Of a DNA stretch of 64,000 bases, positions 12,460 through 24,170 are shown piece after piece. The DNA comes from Membranipora membranacea (Eukaryota > Bryozoa > Gymnolaemata > Cheilostomatida > Membraniporidae). Location of the stretch: positions 23,066,001 to 23,130,000 of the forward strand of contig OU612073.1 in the NCBI GenBank assembly GCA_914767715.1, read 5' to 3'. Position numbers and translations under genes: made by a program. The notes beneath the pieces are model-generated. The model saw only the letters and a program-made list of their open reading frames with translations. It searched no databases and was not told where the DNA came from. Positions within the stretch are counted from its first letter, which is position 1, and the number at the start of each line of letters is the position of its first letter.

Positions 12460-13186
12460 TTGTGTGCTCTCTCCTGCCCTTCAATGTTGTAGTGCATTGA
12501 GGGATGAATGGGAGACTTTTTATAGCACAAAAAAGGTTTCCAATGACTCATGATCATTATAATCAATACTTTATCAGCAACAAAAGTTCTGCATTTAGAC
12601 GGCTGTTGAAAAGAAATGATCTTGAAACATTGGGACTTCCCCTTCAGAACTCCAGATGGAAATTTTCAGCAGTTGTTTCCCTTGATAAGAGTTTCCTCCA
12701 ATGATTTCAAGGGAGCTTAATCTTTCTTGCTGTATCTAATCACAGTCATAGAAAAGGGGTTCCCCTTTGAATTGACTTAACAAGCTTTAGGCATCACAAT
12801 AATAAGTACGGGACATTCAACAATCTCTAGGAAATAACAACAAAATAACAAGAAGCTCACAATACTGAAAGTGAGCTAGTGACCAGGACAGTCCTTGTAT
12901 TCTCTACAGGAGCAAATGTTAAATAGAATTTAGTTTAGCTAGACAGGTTGCTTCAAATTTAGTTGCCTATTTCAAGCCTCTTCAAAATTTGAAAAAAATT
13001 CCTCCTGTAATACTTTACCTCTCTAGGATATAGGGAGTCAGAAGCTTGAAATATATGAGCTTCATTATTGTCTTGGGAGATCTGGGCGGCTGCTCTATAC
13101 TCTATTCATAGATTCCGACACTAATAATCAGCTAATCATCTATCAATACACAGTTCACTGTTTGTATTATTTGACTTCATAATTGG
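12460..13186. other. Upstream region of the exonuclease gene, no other gene recognised
   Basis: AT-rich, with no open stretch supported by splice sites. It should contain the promoter of the minus-strand exonuclease gene; no specific element stands out. Confidence 0.4.
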
Positions 13187-13473
13187 CAGGTAAACGCAGG
13201 TAAACGCAGGTAAACGCAGGTAAACGCAGGTAAACGCAGGTAAACGCAGGTAAACGCAGGTAAACGCAGGTAAACGCAGGTAAACGCAGGTAAACGCAGG
13301 TAAACGCAGGTAAACGCAGGTAAACGCAGGTAAACGCAGGTAAACGCAGGTAAACGCAGGTAAGCGCAGGTAAGCGCAGTAAAACGCAGGTAAACGCAGG
13401 TAAACGCAGGTAAACGCAGGTAAACACAGGTAAACGAAGGTAAACGCAGGTAAACACAGGTAAACACAGGTAA
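13187..13473. repeat. 10-bp minisatellite, about 28 units of GTAAACGCAG
   Basis: Nearly perfect tandem array; variants are GTAAGCGCAG, GTAAACACAG, AAAACGCAG and GTAAACGAAG, clustered toward the right end. Because 10 is not a multiple of 3, the minus strand is open in two frames as a ten-residue repeat (LRLPAFTCVY); this is a by-product of the repeat, not evidence of a protein. Each plus-strand unit junction reads CAG|GTAAAC, a consensus 5' splice site. Confidence 0.95.
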
Positions 13474-13479
13474 GCAGTT

Positions 13480-14290
13480 CCTCAACTGGATAGATATCAA
13501 TGATAAGGTTTGACTCAAATTCGACGCTTTTATAGTGATTGAAAAAAAAGATAGACGCATACGTTCACTAAAAGGATTCAAAGGTCCTAAAATTCACAAA
13601 AAAACTAATTGAACTTACAACTAATATACGCCTAATAATTCACCTTTTAAAAAGGTGTAGCACTATCCACTTGATTTAATCACTCATACACAATGGTGTT
13701 TGACTTTTCCACATAATGACTATTCTTGTTTAGCGGTTGTGTCTCGCACAGTCTGAACACAACTCTCACATTTTAAATCTTTGACCATATAGAACGGCTT
13801 CCACAAGTGGCACAATTATCAAAATCAGTCTCATCAACAGGATAAAAAGTTGTTCTGTAGGACCAGGGAGAATGGTCGGGCACACAGCTCAGCGGACCCT
13901 CTGCTGGTTTAGTAGTGTTAAAGTACGTAAATTATAGAGATAGGTAGCCAGTAGTTCTCTAACTCTTGTGGTTTTGGAGGACCAATATTTAAAAAGCTGT
14001 ATATCAAAGAGCACACTATTACCTAGCCTGTCTCGAAAAGCTTTGGTCTGTTGCAATGGGAACAAGGTTATCAACCCGATCTCAAGAGGAGACAACTTTA
14101 ATCGAAGAAGCGAGACATCCGCAAGCTTTGTCCCCCCCCCCCCCTTTCCATCAAACAAGGCTTGTTATGACAGGCTAACTGTTACAGAACTTTTGTTATC
14201 TCACTTTGCCAGTTAAGGGATCAAATTTATTCTAGGTCTTACGTGTCGCTGTGTAAGTTTAATCCTAGGAATTGAAGGCGAGTTACCTTG
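13480..14290. other. No gene recognised; contains a 12-C run
   Basis: Contains a homopolymeric C tract at about 14132-14143 and short open stretches on both strands without domain similarity or plausible splice partners. Confidence 0.4.
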
Positions 14291-14298
14291 GACATTAA

Positions 14299-14674
14299 AG
14301 GGCAACCAAGGTTTCGCAGCAATGCCTTAATGGGTAGCAAATAATGTGCTGGGCAGCATCAGCTTTGTGCATTACGCGATGCAAAACTCAAAGTAGTTGC
14401 TGACTCTAAGCTGGGTAACACTTCAGTTTAGGGGAGGTTCCAAGACTTTGCTGTAATAATTATAGAGCACAGGCTGAATAATAACAGGAACAGGAAACTG
14501 CTATGTGTATTCTCTTTTAGCTGAGTTTGAGTACCTGACGGAAGAAACGTTTCACAAGAATTCTGGCTGAATAATCATCCGAATTATATTTTGTCTTTTT
14601 CCCCATGCAGAAGGTGCAATCTGCTATTAATCAATGGCCATCAATGAGAAGTTGTTTGAAACCTTGGTTGCCCT
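14299..14674. mobile_element. Small MITE with 17-bp terminal inverted repeats
   Basis: The left end reads AGGGCAACCAAGGTTTC and the right end its exact reverse complement GAAACCTTGGTTGCCCT. It is flanked by TTAA on the left and TCAA on the right, a possible decayed TTAA-type target duplication. The ~376-bp interior has no coding capacity. Confidence 0.55.
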
Positions 14675-14999
14675 TCAATATGAAACCAGTGAATCAGAGC
14701 GTTGCACTGCTACCTGCAATCGTAAAGCAGCTGTGTGATTTCTTTCTCTCTACCAAACAGATGGGTTAAATCTTTTTTAGACTGTCAGATTGTTTTTAAA
14801 TGCTTCATATTGATAATTTTTTCATTTATTTTGGAAAGCTGAATGTCCTCCAGCTAGCTTTTGAAGGCAGTTTGAAAGGTGATAAAATAGTTTAGGATAT
14901 ATGTAAAGAGTTAGCGCTTGGCAATGATTAGAAAGCGATCATAAAACTACCCTTTCACAAACAATGTTTCACCATATTTGAGTATATCAGAGATAAAGA

Positions 15000-15278
15000 T
15001 CTCAGTTGCGGTTCTTAAAATCAAGAGTCACAACTTTCCAGTTCTAGACAAGTTAACCCCTTGGCATTCACAAGCCAGAGTTGATTTGCCTCTCAATTGT
15101 GACATGACTCTGAAGCTTTGTCATCGATGAGAAATTCGGTCCTAGAAGGTTCCTTATCTCTCTTAGGCATTGCTATGCCATTTGTTTTCTTGGGTGTCAG
15201 TTTCTTCTTCGCTTTAGTCTTCTCTTTAGCTGTTGGCTTTGGCCTGGTTGTACCGTCTAGAGCTTTGCCCTCAATCAA
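15000..15278 (-). pseudogene. Dead EXD1-like exonuclease fragment
   Basis: Reading the minus strand from about 15278, a Lys-rich leader (about 61 codons, including PKKTNGIAMPKRDKEP) ends in TEFLIDDKAS, equivalent to NFQLVDNIDS of the intact gene. A frame shift near 15100 is then needed to continue as MSQLRGKSTLACECQG and NLSRTGKL, matching the intact gene's ISELEGEKELAVDCEG and SLSRTGKL. The catalytic D and E are replaced (ACECQG for AVDCEG) and a TGA follows immediately. No further exons were seen. Confidence 0.7.
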
Positions 15279-15299
15279 GGTGCTCCCATTTTTCTAAAA

Positions 15300-16725
15300 A
15301 CTTTTTCTCCCATTTTTGTGAAAAATTTGTCTTCCAACTGATTATCATTTCTGTCCATATCTATGAATAATTTTCTTTCTTTTTTGTTTTGTTTATGAGG
15401 TCGAAAAGTTGTTATTTTCCTTTGTTTATGACATACTTATACATATGAAAACCTCAATAAAAACACAAAATAATAAAATAATAAAAAATTGATAGTATCG
15501 TGACTAGTTTTGTTTTGCTGATTAATCGCCTGATTATTGTGTCTCAGTATTCCAGCTAACCTTCTGCTGATGGCCAACATAAGATACGTTTTGTGGCATT
15601 AAACATCACACAAAGTTTTCCTGTAACAAGAAATGTAATTTGCACAATTATTATAGATCAAAACATAGTAGGTGACATAAAAATAGTGGGGACAATTTTT
15701 CTGATTTTTATGCTGCCCAATATTTCAAGGGCACCAAAAAAATTAGTATGATTTGGTTATGCTGTAGACATTTTGGTTATGGTGTTTCTTTTCTTCTGTT
15801 AGTCAGATTCCCGCAAAAATGGCACAGAGTTTAGATACACATGCCTGCATAACTTCCTGAGACAGCGAATTTCAAATGAGTTTTCACCTGCCAATCTCTG
15901 AATATTAAAGTTAATTTGCCATCGATAGATAAAGAATAAATAACTTACTGCTTAATTTTACATTAACTAAAATACATTGAAAACATATAGGCAACAATGG
16001 GCAAAATGAACAGGTCGAACCCTTTTAGGTGGTTGTTCCGCTGAAGTTATGAGAAATGATTAATTTAATTAGAATCAAATGAAAGGTCCTGTGTTGAATA
16101 GTAATTTTCAGCATTATGCCAAAATTTGATTTTACTAGCAAGGGGACTGCGCAGTGTTATCCAGATTATAGAAGCCCAATTGACTTTCTTTTTTTTGTTA
16201 AATTGCTGCTAAAGCGGAATCTTTCCTCAAATAAGCTAATAAAGAATTCTCTGATCAACACTTTTATGGTCAGGAGATAAGTGTAATAGGTTATGGATGG
16301 CTTTATTAGGATTTATGTAGAAATCTTGGTCAGTTAAAATAATATGCTTGAGTTTTTGTCCTTGTACAGTAATTTTATATTTATTTTCTTTTTTCGCTGT
16401 TTAAACTTTGCATGACTGCAGTATTTCTAGGCACTCAACTACAAAATGCTGCTTATATGAGTGGCTCGGGTCCCATGAAATTCAGTAAAAAAGTATTGGT
16501 GTGATTGGATATCACAAAATCACCTTTTTTCTTCACCAAAGGAAGTGAGCGAAGTTGTAAGGTTTAGTTTGGGAAATTTCACACTAAACGTTAGTTATTT
16601 CTTTGCCATACAAAGGCTATCTGTAGAGTGAGAGAGCGACGAAATATCAGGTTGTGTAAAATAGTCACAATCTTACGTTTTAATTCTGTCTTGAAAATAA
16701 AATATACTTACGTGAGTTACATTGT
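15300..16725. other. No gene recognised
   Basis: AT-rich sequence with frequent stops in all frames. No exon chain, repeat array or transposon ends noticed. Confidence 0.4.
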
Positions 16726-16728
16726 GGA

Positions 16729-17326
16729 TTACGCTCTGGGTCTTATTCCTGTACAGGGCATTATGTTTTATCTTTGGTGAATCTATCTGTAATGGAAGGG
16801 CCAATTATAGAATCATATCAAAGTGAACGGCTGTTAAGTACAACATGAGAGTTAAATGAGATTTCAGCTATTGCAACTATACAATTATACACAATTTTGA
16901 TACATTTTAAACTAGTAATTGAGCATATTTATACATGATAAACTTGGCAATAGAAACAAGGTATGCTAGGATTGAATCTTTGAATAAGACACTAGGGAAT
17001 TTGAGACCATTATATCTTGAATACTCATCTCTAGTTTTTATGGGTGAAGATCAACAAGGAGAGTAGGTAGTGCACCTAAAGAGGGAAAATTATCAACAAC
17101 ATCCTACCTTCAATTCTTCTGATGGCCGCAGAGTAGTGGTTCTTGTATTTGTGACGGAGTATCACTGCCACAAGAACCAGAGGGACAAAGACAACTATTG
17201 GCATCGACATCCACAGTGCTATACGCAGTATTTCCTGTCTTGATGACTCGATGGGTATAGGGGAGGTGTTCGCCACTGGTAAGATTTCATGGGTCTCAAT
17301 TGCTGTGCGATCATTCTCATGATAAT
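16729..17326 (-). CDS. Orphan C-terminal exons of a single-pass membrane protein
   Basis: A minus-strand exon at 17108-17326 is bounded by a TAG acceptor and a GTAGGA donor. It encodes an acidic juxtamembrane stretch (YHENDRTAIETHEILP...), a ~22-residue hydrophobic helix (MSMPIVVFVPLVLVAVIL) and a basic stop-transfer segment RHKYKNHYSAAIRRIEG. Splicing to an exon ending at 16748 in the same phase adds GIRPRA and a stop at 16729-16731. This is the usual layout of a type I receptor end. No upstream ectodomain exon was recognised between 17.3 and 19 kb, so the gene may be a remnant or have distant exons. Confidence 0.4.
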
Positions 17327-17329
17327 CTA

Positions 17330-18690
17330 GAAAATATTGAGACTATGTTGCCTGAATGGAAGAGCAACATCCTACCATATTGTTAATCTTCTATTCACTT
17401 TAAATTTCTTCTACCCATTATTCAGCCATCCCTATTGATATTGATACACAGTCTGACAAAATCAACACATTGAGTTATTGTTGTGAGGGAATTCCTGCTG
17501 TTGAAGAAGATACAGCTTCTTTAATAGATTGTATTTTCAAGTCTCATGAGTAAGGCTTGGTTAGAAAATTGATCTCAAGAGCAAGTACAGACTGGGTTTT
17601 GTTTAAACCTCAATTTCTAGACAGAACCAACACAAAATGAATGCTTGTGAGTATGAGCAGATATTTCAATGAATTATTATCCATTGATAGAATTATTATC
17701 AGAGACTATACATATCCACAGTCCCTCATTTCATTGTGACAGACAATAATTTCTAATACTTAGGCATCTAGTACTCTATAGCGATTTGAAATGGCACACT
17801 TAGGGCATTATTATTTATGAAGCGCTGTGCCATTGGTTTTACGCTTTCTCTAAATGAGAGTTTTTTTAACCATTCAACACAAAATGATGGTATATCTACA
17901 AATACAATAATATATACAATCAGAAAGGAACTATAGCATGTTACCTAGATTTTGTTATTACTGTTATTACTCATCTGATGGATACCATGCTTTTAGTAGC
18001 TGCTCAATTAATTTAATTACATAAAGACTTATCATTTATCTGATCAGATTTATTCTACAATATGTATACGTTTTAAATGGTGTCAGTTTGTCAGTATTTG
18101 TCTTGCTATTCAGTGCCAGGCGATTGGTGTCGCAGGAGTAGGGGGTTCAAGTCCCACCTGGGGAGCATTCAAGGAGGACTTCTTCAGCCCCATGTACACT
18201 TGGGTGAATACGTCTCCTAGGTAAGTAATATTAATGTCTATCGACGTAAAGCTAGCCTTGTCGCCCTGCAACAAAAATGTGACTGCCTGTGACAAGGTTG
18301 CATCCTATACACTCATCTTCTAATCATGTAATTATAATCACCATCGGTTTATTAGAAGTGATTGGCTTTATCATCATCCTAGTGTTTCAGCTGACTCTTC
18401 TGATTTTTCACCACTAAAATGGAAATTCTCCCTGACTCACCAGACTTTACAATACAAATATTTAAATATCAACAAACTGACTGATCTCATTTTGACTCCC
18501 CAACCCAATCAGAAATGAAAATCCTCATCATTACTAGATGAATTTTACATCCGTGAACCTAAAATATTACCCTCTGCCCCGTTTGCCTCATCGCGCAGTG
18601 ACCAACATTGAGTTGTAATCAAAAACATATACTATCTAGCCTAATGACAAACCGAGACTTCTTCTACCACAGATTCAAAGTTTCGGTTAT
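17330..18690. other. No gene recognised; weak tRNA-like B-box sequence near 18140-18165
   Basis: No exon recognised. Around 18150 the sequence GGGTTCAAGTCCCACC resembles a pol III B box, but no matching A box or tRNA fold could be built, so at most it is a degraded tRNA-derived repeat. Confidence 0.3.
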
Positions 18691-20120
18691 GCTTGTCTTT
18701 AAGAATTCCATTCGCTGTGCATAAGAGCAGTGGACAATAAGCATAAGCTACATACGAAACAGCTAGAATTTGGAAAAGAACAAGTCACCACTAGTTCACC
18801 ATATAGGATTAAAAATATGCATAAATAACCCGATGTTTGTGAACCCAAAAGGGTTCTGCCCACACCATGCATATGACAATGCTGAGCAAAACTGACCTTC
18901 AGGTGGTATTTTAGACATTCATTCCAGTGATATGTTGTTCTCAATTTTTATCAATGTCAAAGCGGTCTGAATATGGAATTATTGTCATTGTTTTGATATT
19001 TGTACAGCTACTTTACCTCAACAATTAGTAAAAGTCAAACACTAATATTTCTCTTTGATGCAAACAGATGAAAATACTAATACCCAAAAACAGGAAATAT
19101 ACACGAGAAAACAGCGCTCCGAAACTCAATACCTAATGCTTATTTTTAGCTTGCTTTGTCGCCTTGAGAAGTTTCGGATGGAGTTTATTTACAGAAAACA
19201 TCAAGTGTAAGACTTATGAATTTCGATTGATATATTATTCTGCCCTATCTTCTGATGTTCAGCCACTACTGTATAAACTTTGCTATTCATCTTTTCAGAT
19301 TAAATTACAAAGAAAATACATGAGATGGCCACAATGTCACAATCTTAGTGATAGGATGAATTTATTACTTTGTGATCTGAAGTCAACTGCACAGGCAATG
19401 AATCTTGTCTGATCCAGTAAAGATTATGATGTATCACAAGAAGTAAGCATATTATTTTCTCAATATTTTACTCACTTCGTTTATTTTTCTTTTTGTGCGG
19501 ATCTCTTCATCTAATGTATTCACTGCTCAATATGTCTTGTATTTTCAGAATTATGTTGATGCACATTGTATTTCTCTGCGGTATTGTGAGCATCGGTGAC
19601 GGGCTTGTACCTGATCGGGAGATAGAGGTGAAGAATAATAAGATGTTGGAGAATGAGGTAGAAGAGTTAAGATCTGGGTTCAGTAAACTCGTATCGGCAA
19701 TAAAAGTAAGCTTAGTTAACTATTCCTCTATTCAACTAGTGGGACAAAAATACCGATCTCTTTATATACCTGTTGTTATCGGTCAATGAAACTATAATCA
19801 GTGTTACTGTATAACTCTGATAGTGTAGATATCGGATAGTTTATTGGGAGAAGCCAATAGATGTCAGGAATTGATTGAAAAAACAAGAAGATTGGACAAC
19901 CCGTTATCAAGTTAGTTTCCCGGCCGCGAGGCCCTTGAATCTTCCTGAGGTAATAATAAATTGTGAGGATTACAAAGCTCATATCTGATAAATCTCTGGA
20001 TTTTCAAACATCCATTATATCAGTTTGGTCTGACATCAAGCACCCTCCTGATATATATATATATATATATCTATAGATACATATATATATATATGTCTGC
20101 CTTTTTCTTCTTTAAACTGT

Positions 20121-20393
20121 TACAAGTTTTGGTCAACAGTAGTATATCATTGAGAATCCTGTTACATGTTGGTCAGCAGTAGTATATTATTGAGAATCCT
20201 GTTACAGGTTGGTCAGCAGTAGTATATTATTGCGAATCCTGTTACAGGTTGGTCAGCAGTAGTATATTATTGAGAATCCTGTTACAGGTTGGTCAGCAGT
20301 AGCATATTATTGAGAATCCTGTTACAGGTTGGTCAGCAGTAGTATATTATTGAGAATCCTGTTACATGTTGGTCAGTAGTAGTATATTATTGA
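20121..20393 (+). repeat. 40-bp minisatellite, about 7 units, left copy
   Basis: The unit begins GTTACAGGTTGGTCAGCAGT and continues AGTATATTATTGAGAATCCT. It lies in the intron after exon 1 and is shared with the inverted copy at 58.2 kb. Each unit carries CCTGTTACAG|GT, an intron-acceptor-like sequence. Confidence 0.9.
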
Positions 20394-20769
20394 GATAAAT
20401 TAGTCATTTTGAACAATCAATGCCTCACTCACAGATAAAGCAGAAAGCACTGAATAAAAACTATGATTTATGCTGTATGTAGTTTAAGGGCTCGAAATTT
20501 GCCGGTTTGTGTTTGTAATTATCAACCACTTTCCCATCATTTGACCATGAACTGCCCTACTACCACCAACCCATAAGAAGTTTTTTTCATATTCACCTCC
20601 ATCAACCATTTTAATGATTTGACAAAAGTTTTATAAAGCTCTATATTATAGGCCTAAAGGAAGCAAATGAGAGTTTTTGTTGTCAAAGCTCCTAAATTTC
20701 ATTCAGTTAACGCAATTGATCTCTTACTTGGATATACAAACACTGGACTGATACGCTGAAAGAACCTTG

Positions 20770-20830
20770 TTACAATTTATAAGTTATACCCATAGATTTA
20801 AAAACAGTTTTAAATCTATGGTTATACCTC
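20770..20830. repeat. Short perfect-stem palindrome
   Basis: CCATAGATTTAAAA and TTTTAAATCTATGG, each flanked by TTATAC/GTTATA sequence, form a hairpin of about 20 bp with a tiny loop. Probably a MITE remnant; no coding role. Confidence 0.5.
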
Positions 20831-21119
20831 AATACGATAAAATATTAAAACCTGATCAATGAAATTAAGTTTTGGTAAGAAAGGTTATGTGATAGAAGCA
20901 GTCAATTGTTTTGAAAACAAACAAGATATTTTTGAGTAGGTCATTTAAATTGGTTGGTTGGCTTATTTTGTCAAAAACTCTAGGTATGCTGCGAGATTGA
21001 GTTTAAATACTGTTACATGAGTAGGGTACACAAAAAGGAAATATAAAAAGTGGATTAAGAAATATATTTTAATTTCAAAATCAATAATGTCTGAGGAAGG
21101 AGTCTTTACCCCAAGAAGT

Positions 21120-21720
21120 TCTGTATTTAAGGCTGGGATATCTGCCTAAGAAAAGGTTCTGAAGAAAATTGTAGGAAAATGTTCATCGTCATGTTTTTTT
21201 TGAAGGGCAAAGTTGTTAGTCAGTTTTGATATGACAGAATCTGGGCCCGCAATATCGAGACCTAGTCGTTCACCCTGTTTAAAAAACGTCCTCAGAGTTT
21301 TCTTGTCTCCCGTGATTGCTAGTGAACAAAATAGGTAGGCAGTAGGTGAAAATGGATACATTAAAGCTCTTGAATAACATGCAGGCTAAAGGCTTTGTAC
21401 TCTGATACTGAAAGCTTCTGATGACAATCATCCTCTGATTTGCTTTTGTTATAGTGTTATTGACATGATTTTCAAAATGTAATTTGTTATCAAAGAGAAC
21501 GCGAAAATATTTAACATTGTCACAAAAATCTAATTTTACACGATTTAATTCTAGGGCTGGACTGTCAGGTTTATTTCGTTTAATGGTGAAAAGCATATCT
21601 TGTGTCTTTGTAGGATTAAGTTATAAGTCGAGATCATCACATAGATATATACAATTATATATAGACTTACTTAGTATTGCATTAAAATCAAGGGTATTGC
21701 AATAGTACTTGCAAGCCTAA
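21120..21720 (-). mobile_element. LINE reverse transcriptase fragment (3' half)
   Basis: The minus strand encodes, across frame changes, LNPTKTQDMLFTIKR and then LDFCDNVKYFRVLFDNKLHF, RSFQYQSTKP and SIFTYCLPILF. This is the region after the catalytic loop of non-LTR reverse transcriptases (LNPxKT; YLGVxxDxxLxF; LpYCxxxW). It is truncated and frame-shifted, and lies in the first intron region of the left collagen copy; the right copy lacks it. Confidence 0.65.
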
Positions 21721-22156
21721 AAAATAATCCGGCAGTAATGCTTAATTGTTTTCGTCAAGTTTTTAGTATACATTGTTGATGTTTCTTTCTTGCAGTAGTT
21801 TTATAGTTATTTCTTTTTCTCTCGCAGACCTTGTTGGACTACTGAAGGGGAGAGATGGTAAGTGTACTATAAACAATAAAAAGCCAAATTATTTGTTCTG
21901 AAGCATATCTCTTTTTGAATGGTTCTAGTATTCACATTAATCGGACTGTAGGTTTTGCAATCTCTATATATTATTTTGATATTAATTTTTTATATAATTA
22001 TGCTATGATTGTATTAAATCTTAGGTAGAGACGGATTGCCTGGAGCTGATACATGTAGACATGTTTCCCAGAGCTATGAGGAAAATGTGAAACATTAAAT
22101 TCTTCCCACAGACAATGCATGTTATGGTCAGATATGCACGCTAAAAAATTCAATGT

Positions 22157-22369
22157 TCTACCTCGCATGAATTATTCATGGTGGAAAGACTGCCTCCTAT
22201 ATGGGAAGGTAACTCCCATTCTCCGCATGATGATGTAACTATGTACATGAATTGGTTGTTTCTTGTATTGGACATCCTGTTCATGGTGACATCATAATGC
22301 AAGGAATGAGAGTTACCATCCCTTATTGGAGGCATTCTTTCCACTCAGAATAATTCATGCAAGGTAGAG
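22157..22369. mobile_element. Fold-back MITE with ~90-bp inverted arms
   Basis: The left arm starts CTACCTCGCATGAATTATTC and the right arm ends GAATAATTCATGCAAGGTAG. Similarity continues for about 90 bp on each side (GTGGAAAGA, TGCCTCC, GGTAACTC, ATGATG all mirrored). It is inserted in the left collagen copy upstream of the FTAGGYHS exon and has no counterpart in the right copy. Confidence 0.7.
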
Positions 22370-23949
22370 CGTTTAACCTTTTAGCATTCAATTGTGACGT
22401 CACTTTATCCGAAGTAACTTCCTTTCTATAACATATATTGGTCTTTGGGTTACAGAAATCAGATATTTTTTTATTCTTCATCTTATTTTTGATTCACAGG
22501 ATTTACTGCTGGAGGTTACCATTCTCATAGTGGAGGTGGTGTTAATTACCAATGTCTGCCATTCAATCCTCAGTTTGATCAGTACACCCATACAGGAGGC
22601 TATTATTCCTGGATATACGGTACTGAGTATCAGACTTATGGTTACCCTAGCACAATTCCATCTGCAGCTCACGATCAGAATGTACCATGCGCTCGCTGCT
22701 ACTTGACACGCTCTGCTGTTTTGATGATCCCGACTCGCCGTGACTGCCCATCAAGCTGGTCTATGGGATATCATGGTGAGTTTATGGAAAGCAGACCATA
22801 GGTTCTATGATATATAAATTATTGTGTATGATTAACAGCTGGAAACTGCTGCAGTAGATACAATAATTCTTCTTTTACTCCTTGCAGGATATTTGATGAG
22901 TGCTTATTACTGTCACACCCATCCAGCTACTTATGAGTGTGTCGATGGATCACCTGAGTATGTAACGGGTCAGCAGGGGGATGTCCATGGTGCCTTATTC
23001 TACTTTGTGAAGACAGCATGTTCAGGAAGTGGTGCCATTGGCCATTGCCTTCCTTACGCAGACAACAAGTGGATACAATGTGTTGTTTGTACTAAATAGG
23101 TCAACGGAGAACCAAACCTGGGATCTTTTACAATATCGGGCTTTCTAACACTATATAATCAAACAGAATTAAAAATTTTCCATTATTATTCATTATTATT
23201 GTTGTGAGGAAGTTTTAACTATCAAGGTTGTTCCTGCCTTTCAATAATGATGAAACACTTGGCTTAAATAAGAGATTTCTCTGTTACACTAGCTTTGAAT
23301 TGTATTCAATATTATTCTATCATGAAATAAATGATCTTTCTGGCAAAATTTGCAACAACATTTTGCTGCAGCATCATCCATTGAAATGACGCAGGTTGTC
23401 ACGTGAAATGTTATCATTAAACTGACTTTCTCTCTAGGGCTGTTCCATGATGAAAACTTAGTGCTGCAAATAACAAGATGGATACGGCCCTTAGTAATAT
23501 CACCAATGCTTGATCCACAAGCTTGCATTAATGCAGATTTGCATTGTTCCTTTCTAAGGTGTTCGGTTGTTAGACAGGTTCTCAGGCAACTCTTCTTTCA
23601 TGTAAAGTTTCTCAAGACAAGTTAGTGGTTTGGAGCTGTATTTGTGGATAGCTCAGGATGTTGAAACTGACTACGTCATAAACATCTACGCCAAAGGGCC
23701 TTCTTGGGGTTGAATAAGATACATACATCTTTTAAAAATCAGTTGCAAGTGAAGTTGTTTACAAGTGAGCATAAATTTGACCTCAGACTGACTGGATGAG
23801 CTAAGTAGGGAGCTTGGGTATGGTAAATCACATGATTTGGATTCAGCGCATTCTCTTACTGCAGTATTTCCAGCCACTGTGCTGCACAGGATTGTTTTCA
23901 GTGTAATCAGCAATCAAATTTTGACTGCATCCCTTGGTTCCCGCTCTAG

Positions 23950-24170
23950 ATGACACAAACTTTATGGCACAACGTTATACCTCACTGAGATCTCCTGATA
24001 GGGTAATCAAGCATGTCAGAAAAGAGGGATATTGTAAATCTCACATCTACAGCCCAGAAATATCTACCTGTTCTCTGTCCTCAGAAGCTAAAGTAGTACT
24101 GAGTGACCAACCTGAGAAGGCAGCTTCAGTGAAAATGTGGTTTAGGAGAAAATTAGAGGTTGAATATGAA
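23950..24170 (+). pseudogene. PAN/apple-domain exon fragment
   Basis: After a TCTAG acceptor the frame reads DDTNFMAQRYTSL, HVRKEGYCKSH, then STCSLSSEAKVVLSDQPEKA and VKMWFRRKLEVEYE, clearly related to the PAN exons at 29.2 and 51.6 kb. It lacks the block with CAVNSSCAAYSYN, so three framework cysteines are gone, and the Thr-rich part is absent. No signal-peptide exon was seen upstream. Confidence 0.65.

Larger units (their letters stand above)
19553..23099 (+). pseudogene. Short-chain collagen C4-like gene, left copy; collagen tract lost
   Basis: Exon 1 (19553-19705) encodes a signal peptide (MLMHIVFLCGIVSIGDG) and a coiled coil. Exon 3 (LVGLLKGRDG, about 21830-21858), a short collagen exon start at 22025 (GRDGLPGADTCRH then stop), and C-terminal exons 22500-22774 and 22890-23099 are present; the last two keep the Cys-rich domain open to the terminal CVVCTK. 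Compared with the intact minus-strand copy, exon 2 is missing, which puts exon 1 (phase 0) out of frame with exon 3 (phase 1), and more than 40 Gly-X-Y triplets are gone. A LINE fragment and a MITE sit in the altered region. It probably makes no full-length product. Confidence 0.7.
18700..23450 (+). repeat. Left arm of a ~5-kb inverted duplication (collagen C4-like locus)
   Basis: Sequence here reappears in reverse complement at about 55640-60700. Paired landmarks: GGGTTCTGCCCACACC at ~18850 and GGTGTGGGCAGAACCC at ~60555; the signal-peptide exon (19553 / 59872); the 40-bp minisatellite (20121 / 58221); the C-terminal exons (22.5-23.1 / 56.0-56.6 kb); the 3' flank near 23.3 / 55.75 kb. The two arms differ by insertions and deletions, especially 20.4-22.4 kb. 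Confidence 0.8.

Noticed and set aside
13167-13581. Two long minus-strand open frames of repeated LRLPAFTCVY residues
   Set aside because: They arise only because the 10-bp minisatellite lacks stops in these frames; two frames give the same repeat, and there is no start context or splice support.
18110-18300. Possible tRNA or tRNA-derived SINE (GGTTCAAGTCC B box)
   Set aside because: No A box at proper spacing and no acceptor or anticodon stems could be formed.
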